Source: Utricularia gibba
Taxonomy: Eukaryota; Streptophyta; Magnoliopsida; Lamiales; Lentibulariaceae
Reading direction: 5' to 3'
Length of the DNA: 64,000 nt
Assembly (NCBI GenBank): GCA_002189035.1
Contig: CM007989.1
Coordinates: 7,545,501-7,609,500, forward strand
The notes beneath the pieces were generated by a model. The model was not told where the DNA came from. It ran no database searches and saw only the letters and a program-made list of their open reading frames with translations. The translations under genes were made by a program, and so were the position numbers. Of this stretch, positions 1-11,043 are shown piece by piece (the stretch's first letter is position 1; the number at the start of each line of letters is the position of its first letter).

Positions 1-322
1 AATGCGTTTTCACCATTCTGCTCACCATTTCAGGTCTGCTTTACGATCTTTCAAACGAAGGGTAGCATATGCTAATGTTGGTTTTGACCGTATCCATATG
101 ACTTACATCTCCTTTTGTTCCCCCCAATTCGCCATTCTTTTCAAGAATTTTCCTTTTTAACAAAATGTGATGTAGACATTGTGGGTTGGAGAACATCTTC
201 AATCAGACGAAACACTGAACTGCCAAAGGTAACATACATAATGAGCATGGCGTTTTCTACCAATCCCCAGATTATCCTCCCATGATCTTCTTCTGCCTGT
301 TTTCCTTTTTCCTGGTCGACAG

Positions 323-783
323 TGGGAGGATTGCGTGACCGAGAAATACCCTCATGTCGTCCACGAGGAGCACTGCAAAGCAATCAACCCAGGCAAGGAT
401 AAGGCGCCGGTTGGAGATGAATGCCTGGACGATTTCGAAGGTTTGATACATCCTCCTCCTCTCCCTGCGTACTATTTCCTGCCTGAATTCAATCACAATG
501 AACACAGAGGAACTAGTGACCGGGCTGTCCCGTGTGCCGTGGGAGAAAGTGGATGTCAGCTTCCATGGAAGCCAGATCAAGTTCGCTGCCCACAGCATTA
601 TTCAGGTACCTCTCCCCCCCGACTCTCTGTCTGCCCAGTTTTCGTTCCTTCATACTGAGAGGGGGGATCATGAATCAGGTGAAGGACCACCAGGCGCACT
701 CGGAAGGAGCTGACGTGATACAACACATGATCGATCATTTTCAGTTATAGCAGACACAGAAGAAGCTGGAACCTAAACCCTAA
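323..783 (+). CDS. 3' part of an unidentified gene (three terminal exons)
   Basis: Three putative exons, 323-440, 508-605 and 751-783, join in one open frame (phases 1, 0, stop) and would give the last 82 residues of a protein whose start lies to the left, probably outside the window. Each has an AG acceptor, and the internal ones have GT donors. The peptide is hydrophilic with regularly placed Cys and His (WEDCV, EEHCKAINP, GDECLDDFEE), then GLSRVPWEKVDVSFHG, and ends in KKLEPKP. The pattern of conserved-looking Trp, Cys and His residues reads like real coding sequence, but I do not recognise the family and assign no function. An upstream exon around 32-55 is possible but does not join in phase. 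A non-coding transcript remains an alternative. Confidence 0.4.
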
Positions 784-785
784 AC
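774..785 (+). promoter_or_regulatory. telo-box-like motif
   Basis: Sequence cctaaaccctaa matches the plant telo-box core (AAACCCTAA). It overlaps the stop codon of the gene fragment at the left edge, so its regulatory meaning is doubtful. Confidence 0.2.
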
Positions 786-2162
786 TCCCAACAAAAGCAA
801 AAGCAAGCATACCTCATCCGGGGGCGGTTGGCTGCACACAATACCACTCCATTTTCAGCTGGTGTGTTGTTGTTGTTGTTGTGCGGATATGTGCATTCAG
901 AGGGGGAACACTGCCACCAGCCAACAGCCATCCTCCTTAATGACATTGCTTACTATTTGTCCATATGAACCAAAATCCTCCTCACTCAGAAAACGCCGCC
1001 GACACCCTCTTCTACCAAACGTATAAAATAGTTTTGAGAATTGTTTTTCAAGAAAGTAAAATGTCACATTATAACTATGATGCACAAGTGTAGGTTCATG
1101 GATCAGTACGGGGATTTATGAAATTTAGATATATTTGTATTTAAAATAAAAATTATTATAAAAAAAATATATTTTTAAAAAATATACATAATAAAAAATA
1201 ATTAACTTGATATATAAATTTTTAAAATTTTATTATTAAAAATAAATTAAGATTTAAATATTTAAATATTATAGTAATCAATATTTAAAAGAGAAATCCA
1301 ATATTGAAAATATCAAAAATAACATTAATGAATAAGATAATTTTAATTTTTATGAAAAAAGATAATCTACACAACCACTAGTGAAATAAAAATAAATTAT
1401 AATTATAGAATTGAATGAGGTATTTAAATAATAATATTTTATATATTTTTTCTCTTTTTAATAAAAAATTATTAGATATGTGCAAATACATGAATCTGTA
1501 TATTGAGTACATGACTTTATATAAAAATAAGAGAATCTATGCACCATAGTATTATAAAGATATTTTTAAATTAAAAATAGTTCATGTTTTTTATCATTTT
1601 GTTTCAAAATAATAAAAATATATCATTAAATATGATTGTTTAAAATAATAATTACAAATTACCATATATTTGAGAGAGAAATTTGAGTGACGCCAATGTG
1701 GGGTACTCACTGGATCAAAAGAAGAAGCCCAACTAACCTTATAGAAGTCACCTTGGGATTGAAGCAGGAGGGTAAATATATTTTTACCAGACAGGGTAAA
1801 TCCCGAACAGTAGACGGGATTTACCGTTCCGTATTCGCTGTTGCTACAAGATAAAGAGGAATCCGCAATTAGATTTCCGGATAGAATTACATAATATCTT
1901 ACCCCCGTTAATATGAAGCGCAAAATATGTTTCCTGTAACAGGATTGCAATCCTAATTAATTATAAACTATGAAGTTTAATCTTATATTAACAAAGGCAA
2001 TTATGGAAGGTGCTAATACGGGAAAAAGGACTAATGAGATTTACCGTGTATTTTTATCGCTCGGATTCACACGGAAGGAGCGAGGGATGTTTGTGCTATA
2101 TATTTGGATTGCGTTGGGAGAAAGATACGTCGGCTGCGTGCAGCATTATCGAGTTGTTGTGG
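784..2162. other. intergenic, AT-rich, with a short GTT microsatellite
   Basis: No convincing gene seen. A (GTT)n run lies at about 863-882. From about 1100 to 1660 the sequence is almost entirely A/T. Reading frames here lack recognisable motifs. The last few hundred bases are presumably the promoter and leader of the downstream MYB gene. Confidence 0.6.
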
Positions 2163-3333
2163 ATGTCGTCCGGCGAGTGTTGTGCTCCCTGCGGCGGAGC
2201 CTTCATGCTGTTTGGTGTGTGCATCGGCTGCGGCTCCGCGGCTATCAGGAAGAGCAAGAGCGTCGGGGATTCGCCGTCGCGCGAGTGTGGCGCGGATGCG
2301 GCGGAGTATCTGTCGGACCGATCGCGGCCGCCGTCGTTGAGATCCAAGAGTAGAAAGAAAGGTGCAGAGATCGTGATCCGGATTTCACGCACCGCACTTC
2401 CTAACGGAATTTTGATCTGCTATTGCTATTTAAATAACGTCATGTGTTGTGCGCGTGTGTTATCTAGGGGTACCTTGGTCGGAGGAGGAGCACAGAGCCT
2501 TTTTAGCGGGACTTGCGACACTTGGAAAAGGCAACTGGAAAGGCATCTCCGCGAAGTTCGTTCCTTCCAGGAATCCCACACAAGTTGCGAGTCATGCTCA
2601 GAAGTACTTCAATCGCAAGGAGGCCTTGGAGAAGAGGCAACGCCGCACCAGCATCTTCGACATTCCTCTCTGCATCAAGGATCATCACGAGCACGTCCAA
2701 GGGAGCAGCTCCACCTCCCAAACAGTGAGTAAAAAAGTGTCATGCTACCTTTCCACCACCGCAGGAATAGATCAAACCAAAGCACCTTCTCCTCCGTTGT
2801 TGCGGCAGTATCCACATCCACATCCACCACAACCCGGTGTTTTGGGCTGCAAGTGTAATGAGTCTAGCAGCATCTTGTCTAGTTGCATCCATAAGATAGA
2901 CGATTCTACTGTACAATACTGTTCACTCGAACGGATGTTTGTGCGGCCTCATGCGCTCAACTCTTCTCTCGACTAGGAAAACATGATAAATTCTTGGAAA
3001 GAACAAACCAGGGATGAGCTTTTTCGTTTCTTTTCTTCTCTGTTTCAGGCGGCGGCGGGGGCGATGGAGAGCCCTACAAAGCGTACGCACCATAGTGGTG
3101 CGACGTCGGAAGCTTACCGAACCCAAGACAAGAGACGAACTGTTAACGCTTCTGGTTTTCATGGGAAGGGCTTCATGCACCTACGACAAGAGGCTGGGAC
3201 AACATTACATGGCGCTTGGATTCCTAGCATGCACTTCACCTCGATGTCGCTCCCTGGGAATTTCGCCAAGTACCAGGATCTTATTCCCGGGTTTCGGGAT
3301 AAAATCCCAATGAGTCATCGACGGGAGGAGTAG
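2163..3333 (+). CDS. KUA1/MYBS3-like single-repeat MYB transcription factor (SHAQKYF class)
   Basis: Three exons, 2163-2361, 2468-2724 and 3049-3333, join in frame to give 246 residues. The N-terminus carries MLFGV.I followed by [10 protein letters not shown], which matches the family block LFGV.....IRKS.SMGN. After intron 1 comes the MYB repeat [16 protein letters not shown]...[13 protein letters not shown], with the diagnostic VASHAQKYF and a basic RRTSIFDI motif. Family members bind the I-box/TATCCA element and repress or activate sugar-, auxin- or senescence-related genes in the nucleus. The ATG at 2163 precedes the Cys-rich start directly. If the second intron (donor gtgagt at 2725) is retained, the frame stops at 2976 with a different C-terminus, so two isoforms are possible. 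The N-terminal zinc knuckle is degenerate (see findings). Confidence 0.85.
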
Positions 3334-3646
3334 AAGAATGACACTATTATAATATCCTAATGATCATTTGATTATGTTTGATTTTAACATCTGGATGGGT
3401 CAGTATGATCAAACTTATAACCTACAGTAAGTATGGAGACTTATTCAAAGAATATTCCAGTTTTCAACACCGACACAGACACACACTGCATAAGTCAGAG
3501 ATTCTCCTGGATAAGTAAGTAGTTTAGCACACGAACATGACCGGTTCACAAAATCATGTATAGGTATGGATATATAATCCAAAGAATAGAAGATTACCAC
3601 ACGCTGAGACATCACAAAGATGCAGTGCTCACAAAATCGTGGCATT

Positions 3647-5354
3647 TTAAGAGCAGCAGCTACTCTTCTGGGCAACGGGTTGTCCACGGATTTGCACCAT
3701 TGGTGGCCTTCCAGCATTGGACTGGGGCTGGCTGGCCATCCTGCATATGTAAACTAGGTATGAGCTTATGAATGAGCAACGCCAGTCATGTGAACCATAC
3801 GGAAGGTTATTTGACATCAAGGAAATCAGGGATTTTGATGGTAAGGCTGCTTAGATTTCAGGAAAGTGGTGCAAATTTCATGGAAAGCAGATACCTGTTC
3901 TTGATGTCGGCAGTCATTGCCATGAATGCCTGTTCCACATTGAAGGCATTTTTTGCACTAGTTTCCATAAAGGGAATACCAATTTCGTCTGCAAAGGCCT
4001 TTTACACAAAGAAAAGGATGGTCGTGTCTTTCTAATGGGAAAAACACACCTACAAAACACAGGCAAACAAATCTATACCTTGGCAGTTTCATATGGAACA
4101 GCTCTATTCTCGGCAAGGTCAGACTTGTTCCCTACGAGAAGCTTGTTCACGTTATCACTGGCATATCGATCAATTTCATTGAGCCATTGTTTCACATTGT
4201 TGAAGCTCTCCTGGTCAGTTATATCGTACACTATCTGCAGGAAAACAACCTCGGCATAAATTAAAGACATAAATTACAATAAACATATCAAATAATAAAA
4301 GGGGCACTAACAATTATTCCATGTGCTCCACGGTAGTAGCTACTTGTGATCGTTCTGAATCGCTCCTGACCGGCAGTATCCCACTGCAAGCAAAATTAGG
4401 AAAAAAAAACGTTATACAAATGCTTGCCCATGTAAATAGCTGCAAACATGTTCAGTGTGTGCTGGAAAGAGTGCAAAAAATACAAACACTTCTGGTAAAA
4501 AGCAATTAGGGAATTGGAAAATCTTACAATCTGAAGCTTAATTGTCTTGCCATCCTGCTCCACCGTTCTGATTTTCTGAGATAACACAAATAGAGTGAGA
4601 CCATGATTCAATTAAATTACATCCTGGAAAAAGAGCCTTACGAAATCAACTCCGATCGTGCTGATGTAACTGTCAAGATACGAATCATCCTGCGTGAAAA
4701 AGAGCCAGAAAAATAAGGAAAAACAGAGACCACTTTTACGCGAAAGGAAACAACAAATAGAATGGGAATTTCAGCTTACGGCAAATCTCAGGAGCAGACA
4801 CGATTTGCCAACACCAGAATCTCCGATCAAAAGAAGCTTGAACAAGTAGTCACTGAACAAAAAAACCACGATACGGATTCTGTCGGGTCAGTAACAGGAA
4901 GAGAAAAACAACATCAGGAACGATGCTTGGCTACAAAATTATGTGAACTACTGAATCAACAGATCAAAGCTATTCCCACAGAACTCCCCACCGAAAGCAC
5001 ACACACGCAAGAATCCTAAACATAATTTATACGGAATCGGAATCAGATTAACACGAAAACCACAATTTCAGAGCTCGATGTGTAACAACTTCCAAAAATC
5101 AACCCTTCTAAAACCGCAGGTAGATGTCTGGTTATATTATTCGTGACTTCTCCAAAAAAAAAAAAGCCCTAGATAACCACAGAACAAAGTGCATACAACC
5201 AAATCAAGGGAGAAAATGAGCATGCGCGTCCAAGAGCATGCCAAGAAGATCCCTAAAGAACCAGATCTGAGCCCAAAGAAATAATAAACTGCAAAGCCTA
5301 GAAACTCCACGAAACTCTGGACAGGGAAAGGGAGATTTACTATTCAGAACCCAT
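3647..5354 (-). CDS. RABD: RABD (Rab1-class) small GTPase
   Basis: Eight exons on the minus strand: 5341-5354, 4780-4852, 4642-4689, 4528-4575, 4312-4383, 4079-4234, 3895-3998, 3647-3740. All phases agree and encode 202 residues, the usual length. Visible G-boxes are GDSGVGKS (P-loop), ISTIGVDF (switch I), WDTAGQE (G3), NKSD (G4) and ETSAK (G5). The C-terminus SSCCS supplies the double cysteine for geranylgeranylation. Plant Rab1/RABD proteins act in ER-to-Golgi vesicle traffic. The block around [16 protein letters not shown] is typical of RABD2. The first coding exon is only 14 bases (M-G-S-E-Y split), rather than the common MNPEY or MSNEY start, but it joins perfectly to [10 protein letters not shown]. 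Confidence in the RABD subfamily is high; the exact paralogue is not resolved. Confidence 0.93.
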
Positions 5355-5809
5355 GTTTGGAGCAATGAATCAACGTTTCCGCCAGCCGTGGATCACTGGA
5401 GACAGGCGATCTCGGACGGAGGTTTTGTCCTTTGACGGGGTTATCGCAGTTCCCAGGAAGACGATGCTTGGCGCCTGTATCTTTACGCGGAACCCCATCT
5501 ACTTTTATTTATTTACATACAAGTCCACCAACATCAGTAAACCGTTATGTTAACGTTGACCAGTTCCGTTTGTTAACGGAGTTTCATGACTAAACCCCGT
5601 GGAAATTGTAATTACGGTGAAGCGATTTCGCGACCGCCTGTTCCCCATCCCCTAGCATTCCCGGAGAAGAGAGTCGCCGCAGATGCAGTCGTCATCTTCT
5701 CGCCGGCGGCGTGGGTGGCGCCATGGGTGTCGAGGTCACTGTCGACTCCCATCCCTTCCACCTTCCCCCCATGGGCTCGCCTCCCACATCAACATCTACG
5801 GCGATAAGA
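5355..5809. other. RABD leader/promoter and 3' flank of the next gene
   Basis: Holds the presumed 5' leader and promoter of the minus-strand RABD gene and the 3' flank of the small membrane-protein gene. No further gene or RNA seen. Confidence 0.5.
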
Positions 5810-6091
5810 TCAGATCAGGCATTGCCGTAGTCGGCCGTAAAACCAGGGAGGGGCGGTACCGAGATTGGAGAAGAAGCAGAGGACGAGGTAACAGAGGAGA
5901 ATGACCAGCGGTATGACATGAACAGCGTTCTCGGCGAACTTGAATGTGGCATTGTTTGCCTGCGGCTTCTCGTACATGGGCAGGAATTCCCTCTCAGTTT
6001 CCGACAGCCCCCGGAACGCCGCTGTCGCCGACATTGGTGAATAATAGCCGGCCTGATCGTCGAACCTGCCGCCGCTTCCCGTCCGATGCAT
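5810..6091 (-). CDS. small one-pass (tail-anchored-like) membrane protein of plants
   Basis: A single-exon frame of 93 residues starts at the ATG at 6091 (MHRTGSGG). It has a polar N-terminus with ETEREFLPMYEKP, then AENAVHVIPLVILLCYLVLC, one hydrophobic segment at about residues 54-74, and a short tail. The juxtamembrane AENAVH.IPLV..LC block is, as far as I remember, a signature of a conserved but uncharacterised family of short plant proteins. The N-terminal MHR.GS start also fits. No enzymatic motif is present. Orientation would be cytosolic N-terminus with a short lumenal tail (inference). The C-terminus after FFSN differs from what I would expect, so the 3' end could be spliced differently. 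Confidence 0.6.
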   Translation of the reverse strand: MHRTGSGGRFDDQAGYYSPMSATAAFRGLSETEREFLPMYEKPQANNATFKFAENAVHVIPLVILLCYLVLCFFSNLGTAPPWFYGRLRQCLI

Positions 6092-6993
6092 GATGATGGA
6101 TCCGACCCGCCTTGGCTTAGGCTCTTTGCTTCCATCAAATCAACCATCGGCTATAACGACAGCCCCAGCAACCAACTGTCTATAATTGGATTGGAAACTA
6201 TTTACCACTTGGTTGAAAACTATTTACCATGTGGAGGGGAATTAGTTACGAATATTTACTGTATCAAACATTTTTTTATATGCATTGTTTAAATATTTGA
6301 TCATAATATTTTAAAATTGAGTATATTGAATTTCTATTATTTAAACAGTAATACTTGATGTATCCCTCCAATTCTTTTTTTTTGGAAAAAAATTCACTTT
6401 AAACACTAATAATATAAACCAAAACTATACCTCACACATGATCAATTTTATCTTTTTTTTTTTGAATGAGGTTAGAGTTTTATTAAAAAATTATCTATAA
6501 ACATTTTATAAATGTTACATAAATTTACATTTAAATTTTAAATATTTTTTAATTTGTCATATAATCTCTTATTATCTACACATTACACGTCCCGTTTTTA
6601 CATTTACAACATACCAAATTTTTTATTTCAACTTCAAATTACGATCCAGAAATATTATCAAAATTTAGATTTATACAACTACAATGATCGATGAACATAA
6701 ACTTAAAAAAATGTAAATCATTAATAAATAAAGAGATAACAACTTCATGATGAACATCGCAATTAAAAATTATTCATGCTTTTTGTATTGTAATATTATT
6801 ATTAATTAAAAAGCTGATCACCTGGCACCTGAGATGAGCAACAGTCCAATTCAACTATATTCAATTCTTTTAATATGCCTACCATGGGACAATACGTTCG
6901 GTAGCACACGAGACCGCCAAAAAATGGTCTCGGACGTCCCATTGGTGTCATAACAATGCAACCAGGCAAACTAACAATGTCAATCTTCAACTT
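6092..6993. other. AT-rich spacer
   Basis: Very AT-rich spacer between two minus-strand genes. It contains the presumed promoter of the small membrane-protein gene and the 3' flank of the SUVH gene. No coding or RNA feature supported. Confidence 0.6.
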
Positions 6994-9219
6994 CTAGTAC
7001 ATGATGCCTGTGCATTTGCGAGAACCGCAATAGCACCTCTTTGTCTTTGCATTCCCGTTTTCATCATGAACTTTCTTGTAGTTATAATCATAGGAAAGCT
7101 CTTGTCCGGCGGGGATTCCCTTGGAAGCAAAGAACATGATGTGGGGGACTCTCTTGTCTGAGTGATCATAGAGCACATTCTGACCAAACAAGTTTGGGGA
7201 GCAGCTATGGTTAATGAATCTGCCGATGTTCCCACGGTGTTTTGCATCAATGGAGAATTCATCATGAGAAACATCGAAGAGATATTCATCGTTACCAACT
7301 CTTCTTTCGGCTTCCTCATCGCTTAACACCTCTCCAATGTACTCACAAACAAAGCTCCCTTGTGAGATGAAGTGTCTTGATCTAACACCCCAGCCTCTGG
7401 TTTCAGTCTTGAAAATTTCCAACTCATATTGAGGGCCATTTTGAGTCACTCGATTCATACATGTAGGGGGGCATTTGCATGCAGGACCACACTCATAGAA
7501 CATATCCTTGGCTCGAATTAGATTTCCCATCTCATTGAAGGGGATCTCCCCTCCATTCTTTGTAACACAAGCACATTGTATAGAATCTGAACAACCGTCT
7601 ATGCAATTACAACCAGCTGGGGTGATGATGCTGTACCAATCAGGATAAACAATCTTGGTTATGTAATCAAAAGCATTAGGCCTATCTTCATCAATATTGT
7701 TGATGGCAGGTACAAGCATCTTTTCTTTCCCATCAGATATATCCTTCACCACACAATGCTTAGCACCTCTTTTCGCTCCGTCCGTTCTTGATTCCCCTGT
7801 TATTCTGTGCAATTCAAATTTGAAAACCAACTTTCCACTTCCATGAGCTCTTTCTTGCCAAAAATCATGTATAGTGTACAGACCATCATAAACATACATA
7901 TATTCCTTCTCAATATTGCAAATGCCAAAACTTGATCCCATGAAACTACTCTTCATTTTGTTTGTCACCCTAATAGGATACCCCATTTTCATGCTATTCA
8001 CCAAAGCGATATTTCCATTTTCAAGTTTTTGATCAACAACCTTGTCCCCAAACTTCATGTTTCCACCATATCCTGAATAGATCAAAACATCATGAGATTT
8101 AGCTTGGTTCTCATATCTACCAGAGTTCACAATGCTGGTAGCAAATTTTTCCCCATCCATTTCCACATAAGCTATGCCACAAACGAACTCCCGGTGGATC
8201 CCAACCACCACAAGTTGAGCCCTATACTGAAAAAGATCACCAACTTCAATGCCTGGTACATGCCCAAAAGGCTTATCAGCATAGAGCCACATGCCAAGTG
8301 ATTTAAGGCGCATCGCTACCGATGTACAAACTTGTTTCCTAGACTTTTCCTCACTTAGCGCAACTTGGTTCTGCTGTATGCATTCCCTATGCATTTTTTC
8401 AAATGAGTTTAGACACTTCATCACTGCAATCCTCTCAATATCATCATGTTGAGCACCATTCCAGTGAGTAAGATTATTATATTTAGAATCATATTTTTTA
8501 TCTACTCTTCCACCAATGCTTGCACTGTGATACTCTAAATCAGCCTTTAAACCATCATTCCCAGGGCTTGTAAGCAATTTATCTAGATTTCTCACATCTA
8601 AATGAACCAATTTTCCAAAAACATTTTGTTCATCAGGATCTCCATCATCAGTTGTGTGACTATTGTGATCATCATTGGGCACTTTCTCACCAACTGATGC
8701 TCTATGATTACCACTGGGTGATGTATTGAATTTTTTGGGTGATGGAACAAAACATTTATCAACATACTTCCCCATATTAATCCTAACTCCACCAAACAAC
8801 TTTCCTTCTCCTTTCAGCACAGGGGACTGATTCTCAAATTTTGCCTTCTTTTTAAGCAATCCCTCATCTACATCAACTGTAGTGGCGGACTCGAGAAATT
8901 TTATGCATTTGTTAGCCTCTGCAATGAGTTCATCAAGTTCTCTTACATCACCATTCACTCCATCTCTTTGATTTATAAAATCACCATCTCCATCACGGGC
9001 ATCACCCTGTTTTAATGCAGTCGAGCAGCATGAGTCTGAGTTTACATCACTGCTATATCGAACACTTGTTAAGGGAACTGCTACCAGACAAACTGTACCA
9101 TCTGGACATCTAAAATACTCCTCTGGACTGAAACTTTCGTGGTCAATTGTTTTAGATGAAGCAGCATAGTCCGCAGGTCTAAAACAATTCAAGGAAGGCT
9201 GCTCCTCAGAATCCATCAT
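6994..9219 (-). CDS. SUVH: SUVH5/6-type histone H3K9 methyltransferase (SRA-SET)
   Basis: Intronless frame of 741 residues from tandem ATGs at 9219/9216. Domains in order: a poorly conserved acidic N-terminus (1-300); the SRA/YDG domain at about 315-465 with GIEVGDLFQYRAQL, DVLIYSGYGGN and YDGLY; pre-SET at about 530-595 with the cysteine cluster CNCIDGC...CAC and CGPACKCPPTC; SET at about 597-715 with RGWGVRS, GRFINHSCSPN and ELSYDYNY; and post-SET CYCGSRKC at the end. All AdoMet and substrate motifs are present, so it should be active. It would bind methylated cytosine through SRA and deposit H3K9me1/2 in heterochromatin. The SRA wording (KLVFKFELHRI) and pre-SET (KNGGEIPF) favour the SUVH5/6 branch over SUVH4 or SUVH1/3. 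The SET domain lacks the long insertion of Arabidopsis SUVH5. Confidence 0.95.
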   Translation of the reverse strand: MMDSEEQPSLNCFRPADYAASSKTIDHESFSPEEYFRCPDGTVCLVAVPLTSVRYSSDVNSDSCCSTALKQGDARDGDGDFINQRDGVNGDVRELDELIAEANKCIKFLESATTVDVDEGLLKKKAKFENQSPVLKGEGKLFGGVRINMGKYVDKCFVPSPKKFNTSPSGNHRASVGEKVPNDDHNSHTTDDGDPDEQNVFGKLVHLDVRNLDKLLTSPGNDGLKADLEYHSASIGGRVDKKYDSKYNNLTHWNGAQHDDIERIAVMKCLNSFEKMHRECIQQNQVALSEEKSRKQVCTSVAMRLKSLGMWLYADKPFGHVPGIEVGDLFQYRAQLVVVGIHREFVCGIAYVEMDGEKFATSIVNSGRYENQAKSHDVLIYSGYGGNMKFGDKVVDQKLENGNIALVNSMKMGYPIRVTNKMKSSFMGSSFGICNIEKEYMYVYDGLYTIHDFWQERAHGSGKLVFKFELHRITGESRTDGAKRGAKHCVVKDISDGKEKMLVPAINNIDEDRPNAFDYITKIVYPDWYSIITPAGCNCIDGCSDSIQCACVTKNGGEIPFNEMGNLIRAKDMFYECGPACKCPPTCMNRVTQNGPQYELEIFKTETRGWGVRSRHFISQGSFVCEYIGEVLSDEEAERRVGNDEYLFDVSHDEFSIDAKHRGNIGRFINHSCSPNLFGQNVLYDHSDKRVPHIMFFASKGIPAGQELSYDYNYKKVHDENGNAKTKRCYCGSRKCTGIMY

Positions 9220-11043
9220 GGTCCTAAAGTTAAACTAATCATCATGGCCACATAGGCCATCGATTCCAAGTGATTTTCCCGTTTTCCATGATACACTTGG
9301 TACTGCTAGGGGAGTCATTCGCAACCCAAGCACCTAGATTATCAAACTAACGCATCATCAAAACAACACAAAAGAGGAAAACAATCTTATCACCTTAAAA
9401 ACAACAATAGGAAGAAGGAAGCCCACCGCATGTCAACAAGCTCCACCCTGCGATTCAAGAAAAACATATACAAACGCACAAACAAGCGGCACTTTACCAG
9501 GAGCACGCAGCATTTTAACAGAAACACACTAACGCCGCAAGAAGTCCAGAGGTCTCCTTTAGGGTTTGGGAATCGCGATAACCGATCAGGGAGGGAACCG
9601 AAACGTCCGAAATCCCAGGCTGCAAGATACGTATTTATAGACACAAGGTATAAAGTAATCATGCACCTATTTTATTGGAGATCGGAGATATCCAAATCTG
9701 TTTAAGTAAATAAAAAGATTCCTGCATCCTCATATAATTTTGACCTTAAATAAGTGGATGCGATCACATGTGTACGCCCATTTCTTTTTAACACGTTTTT
9801 TTCAAATGAGGTAACAATATGTGATGAACTTGGCTTTGGAAAGTTCTAGAATAACATTTTTCCAAAACAGATTCATGCTTGAGAATAAAATTATTTTCTC
9901 TTAATGGACACAAGATTGATCAGTACCTCACTATGGGCTGGTTCTATTTTTAAATTTATGTTTCAAATTATATGAAATAAAATTAATTTTATAATTTAAT
10001 TTAATTTTCACATTAAAACTATTTGTAAAATAATGTAAAACTATATTAATGTATTTTCAAGATGTCTATAAATTAAATACCATAATTTTTATTATTTATA
10101 TTTTATTTAATCACTAAAATAAAATAGTGAATCCAATAATTTTTAAGATTAATCTCATAATTTAAATTTTTAATTTTGCACAAAATGAAAGAAAATTGTA
10201 ATTTATAAAAATTAAATATAGTTACTTTTAAAAAATGATTTACATAACTTATAGTTCTATTAGTTTACATCATTTCTTGATTTGATTAGATTTAATTTTT
10301 TTAAAATTTTAAAATTTAATTATATTATTCGTTTTTTACATGTTTCAAAAATACATTTATATTATCATATTAAATTTATACATATAAAAACTTTATAATC
10401 TATAATTTTATTTATTAAATTTATAATATAATTTTATATTATTCAACAAAAAAAGTTTTATAATATCAAAATTGATTGATTCATATAATATCAAAATTAA
10501 TTATATTTTACATAATCTCAAACACAAATTCAAAATACATAAAAGATTTTATATCTTTAGATATTTGGTGTATGTGATTAAATAAATTAAAATAGTAAAT
10601 AGTACTTTATATTACTTTTGATTTATGAATTTAAATAATATCAAATTGAGGCAGTTTTTGAAATTTCATTAAAAAAAGTTTATTTAAATTTACATAAAAA
10701 ATATTTATATATCGTATTTATTTAAATTTAAATAAACTGATTTTTTTTTTTGAAGGTATGTATGCAAATCTCCATAGGAATTTCTGGAAATTTGGGGATT
10801 AATTCTAGAACCATCGAATTTATATTCAAAAGAAAAGAGCTCGAAAAACTCAAACTGGGCCGAGAAGAAGAGGGGCGGGGCCGCTCCATCCCTAAACCTC
10901 CGAGGACGATCAGAATACCTGTCCAGCCCACCCCAATCTTCCATTCCCACCATCGAGGCATTTGTTTCCCGCTATTTTTACGTTGTCTTCTTCCCTGTCG
11001 TGAGTCGGTCAAGAAATTCCATAATCGGAACTCTTGAGGATCA
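9220..11043. other. AT-rich divergent spacer between SUVH and TSK
   Basis: Spacer between the divergent SUVH (-) and TSK (+) genes. About 9700-10740 is extremely AT-rich with long A/T runs. The flanks near each start codon are of normal composition and presumably hold the two promoters and leaders. No gene seen. Confidence 0.65.
9559..9568 (-). promoter_or_regulatory. telo-box upstream of SUVH
   Basis: The minus strand reads CAAACCCTAA about 340 bases upstream of the SUVH start codon. This matches the telo-box common near transcription starts of plant housekeeping genes. Supported by motif and position only. Confidence 0.3.
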
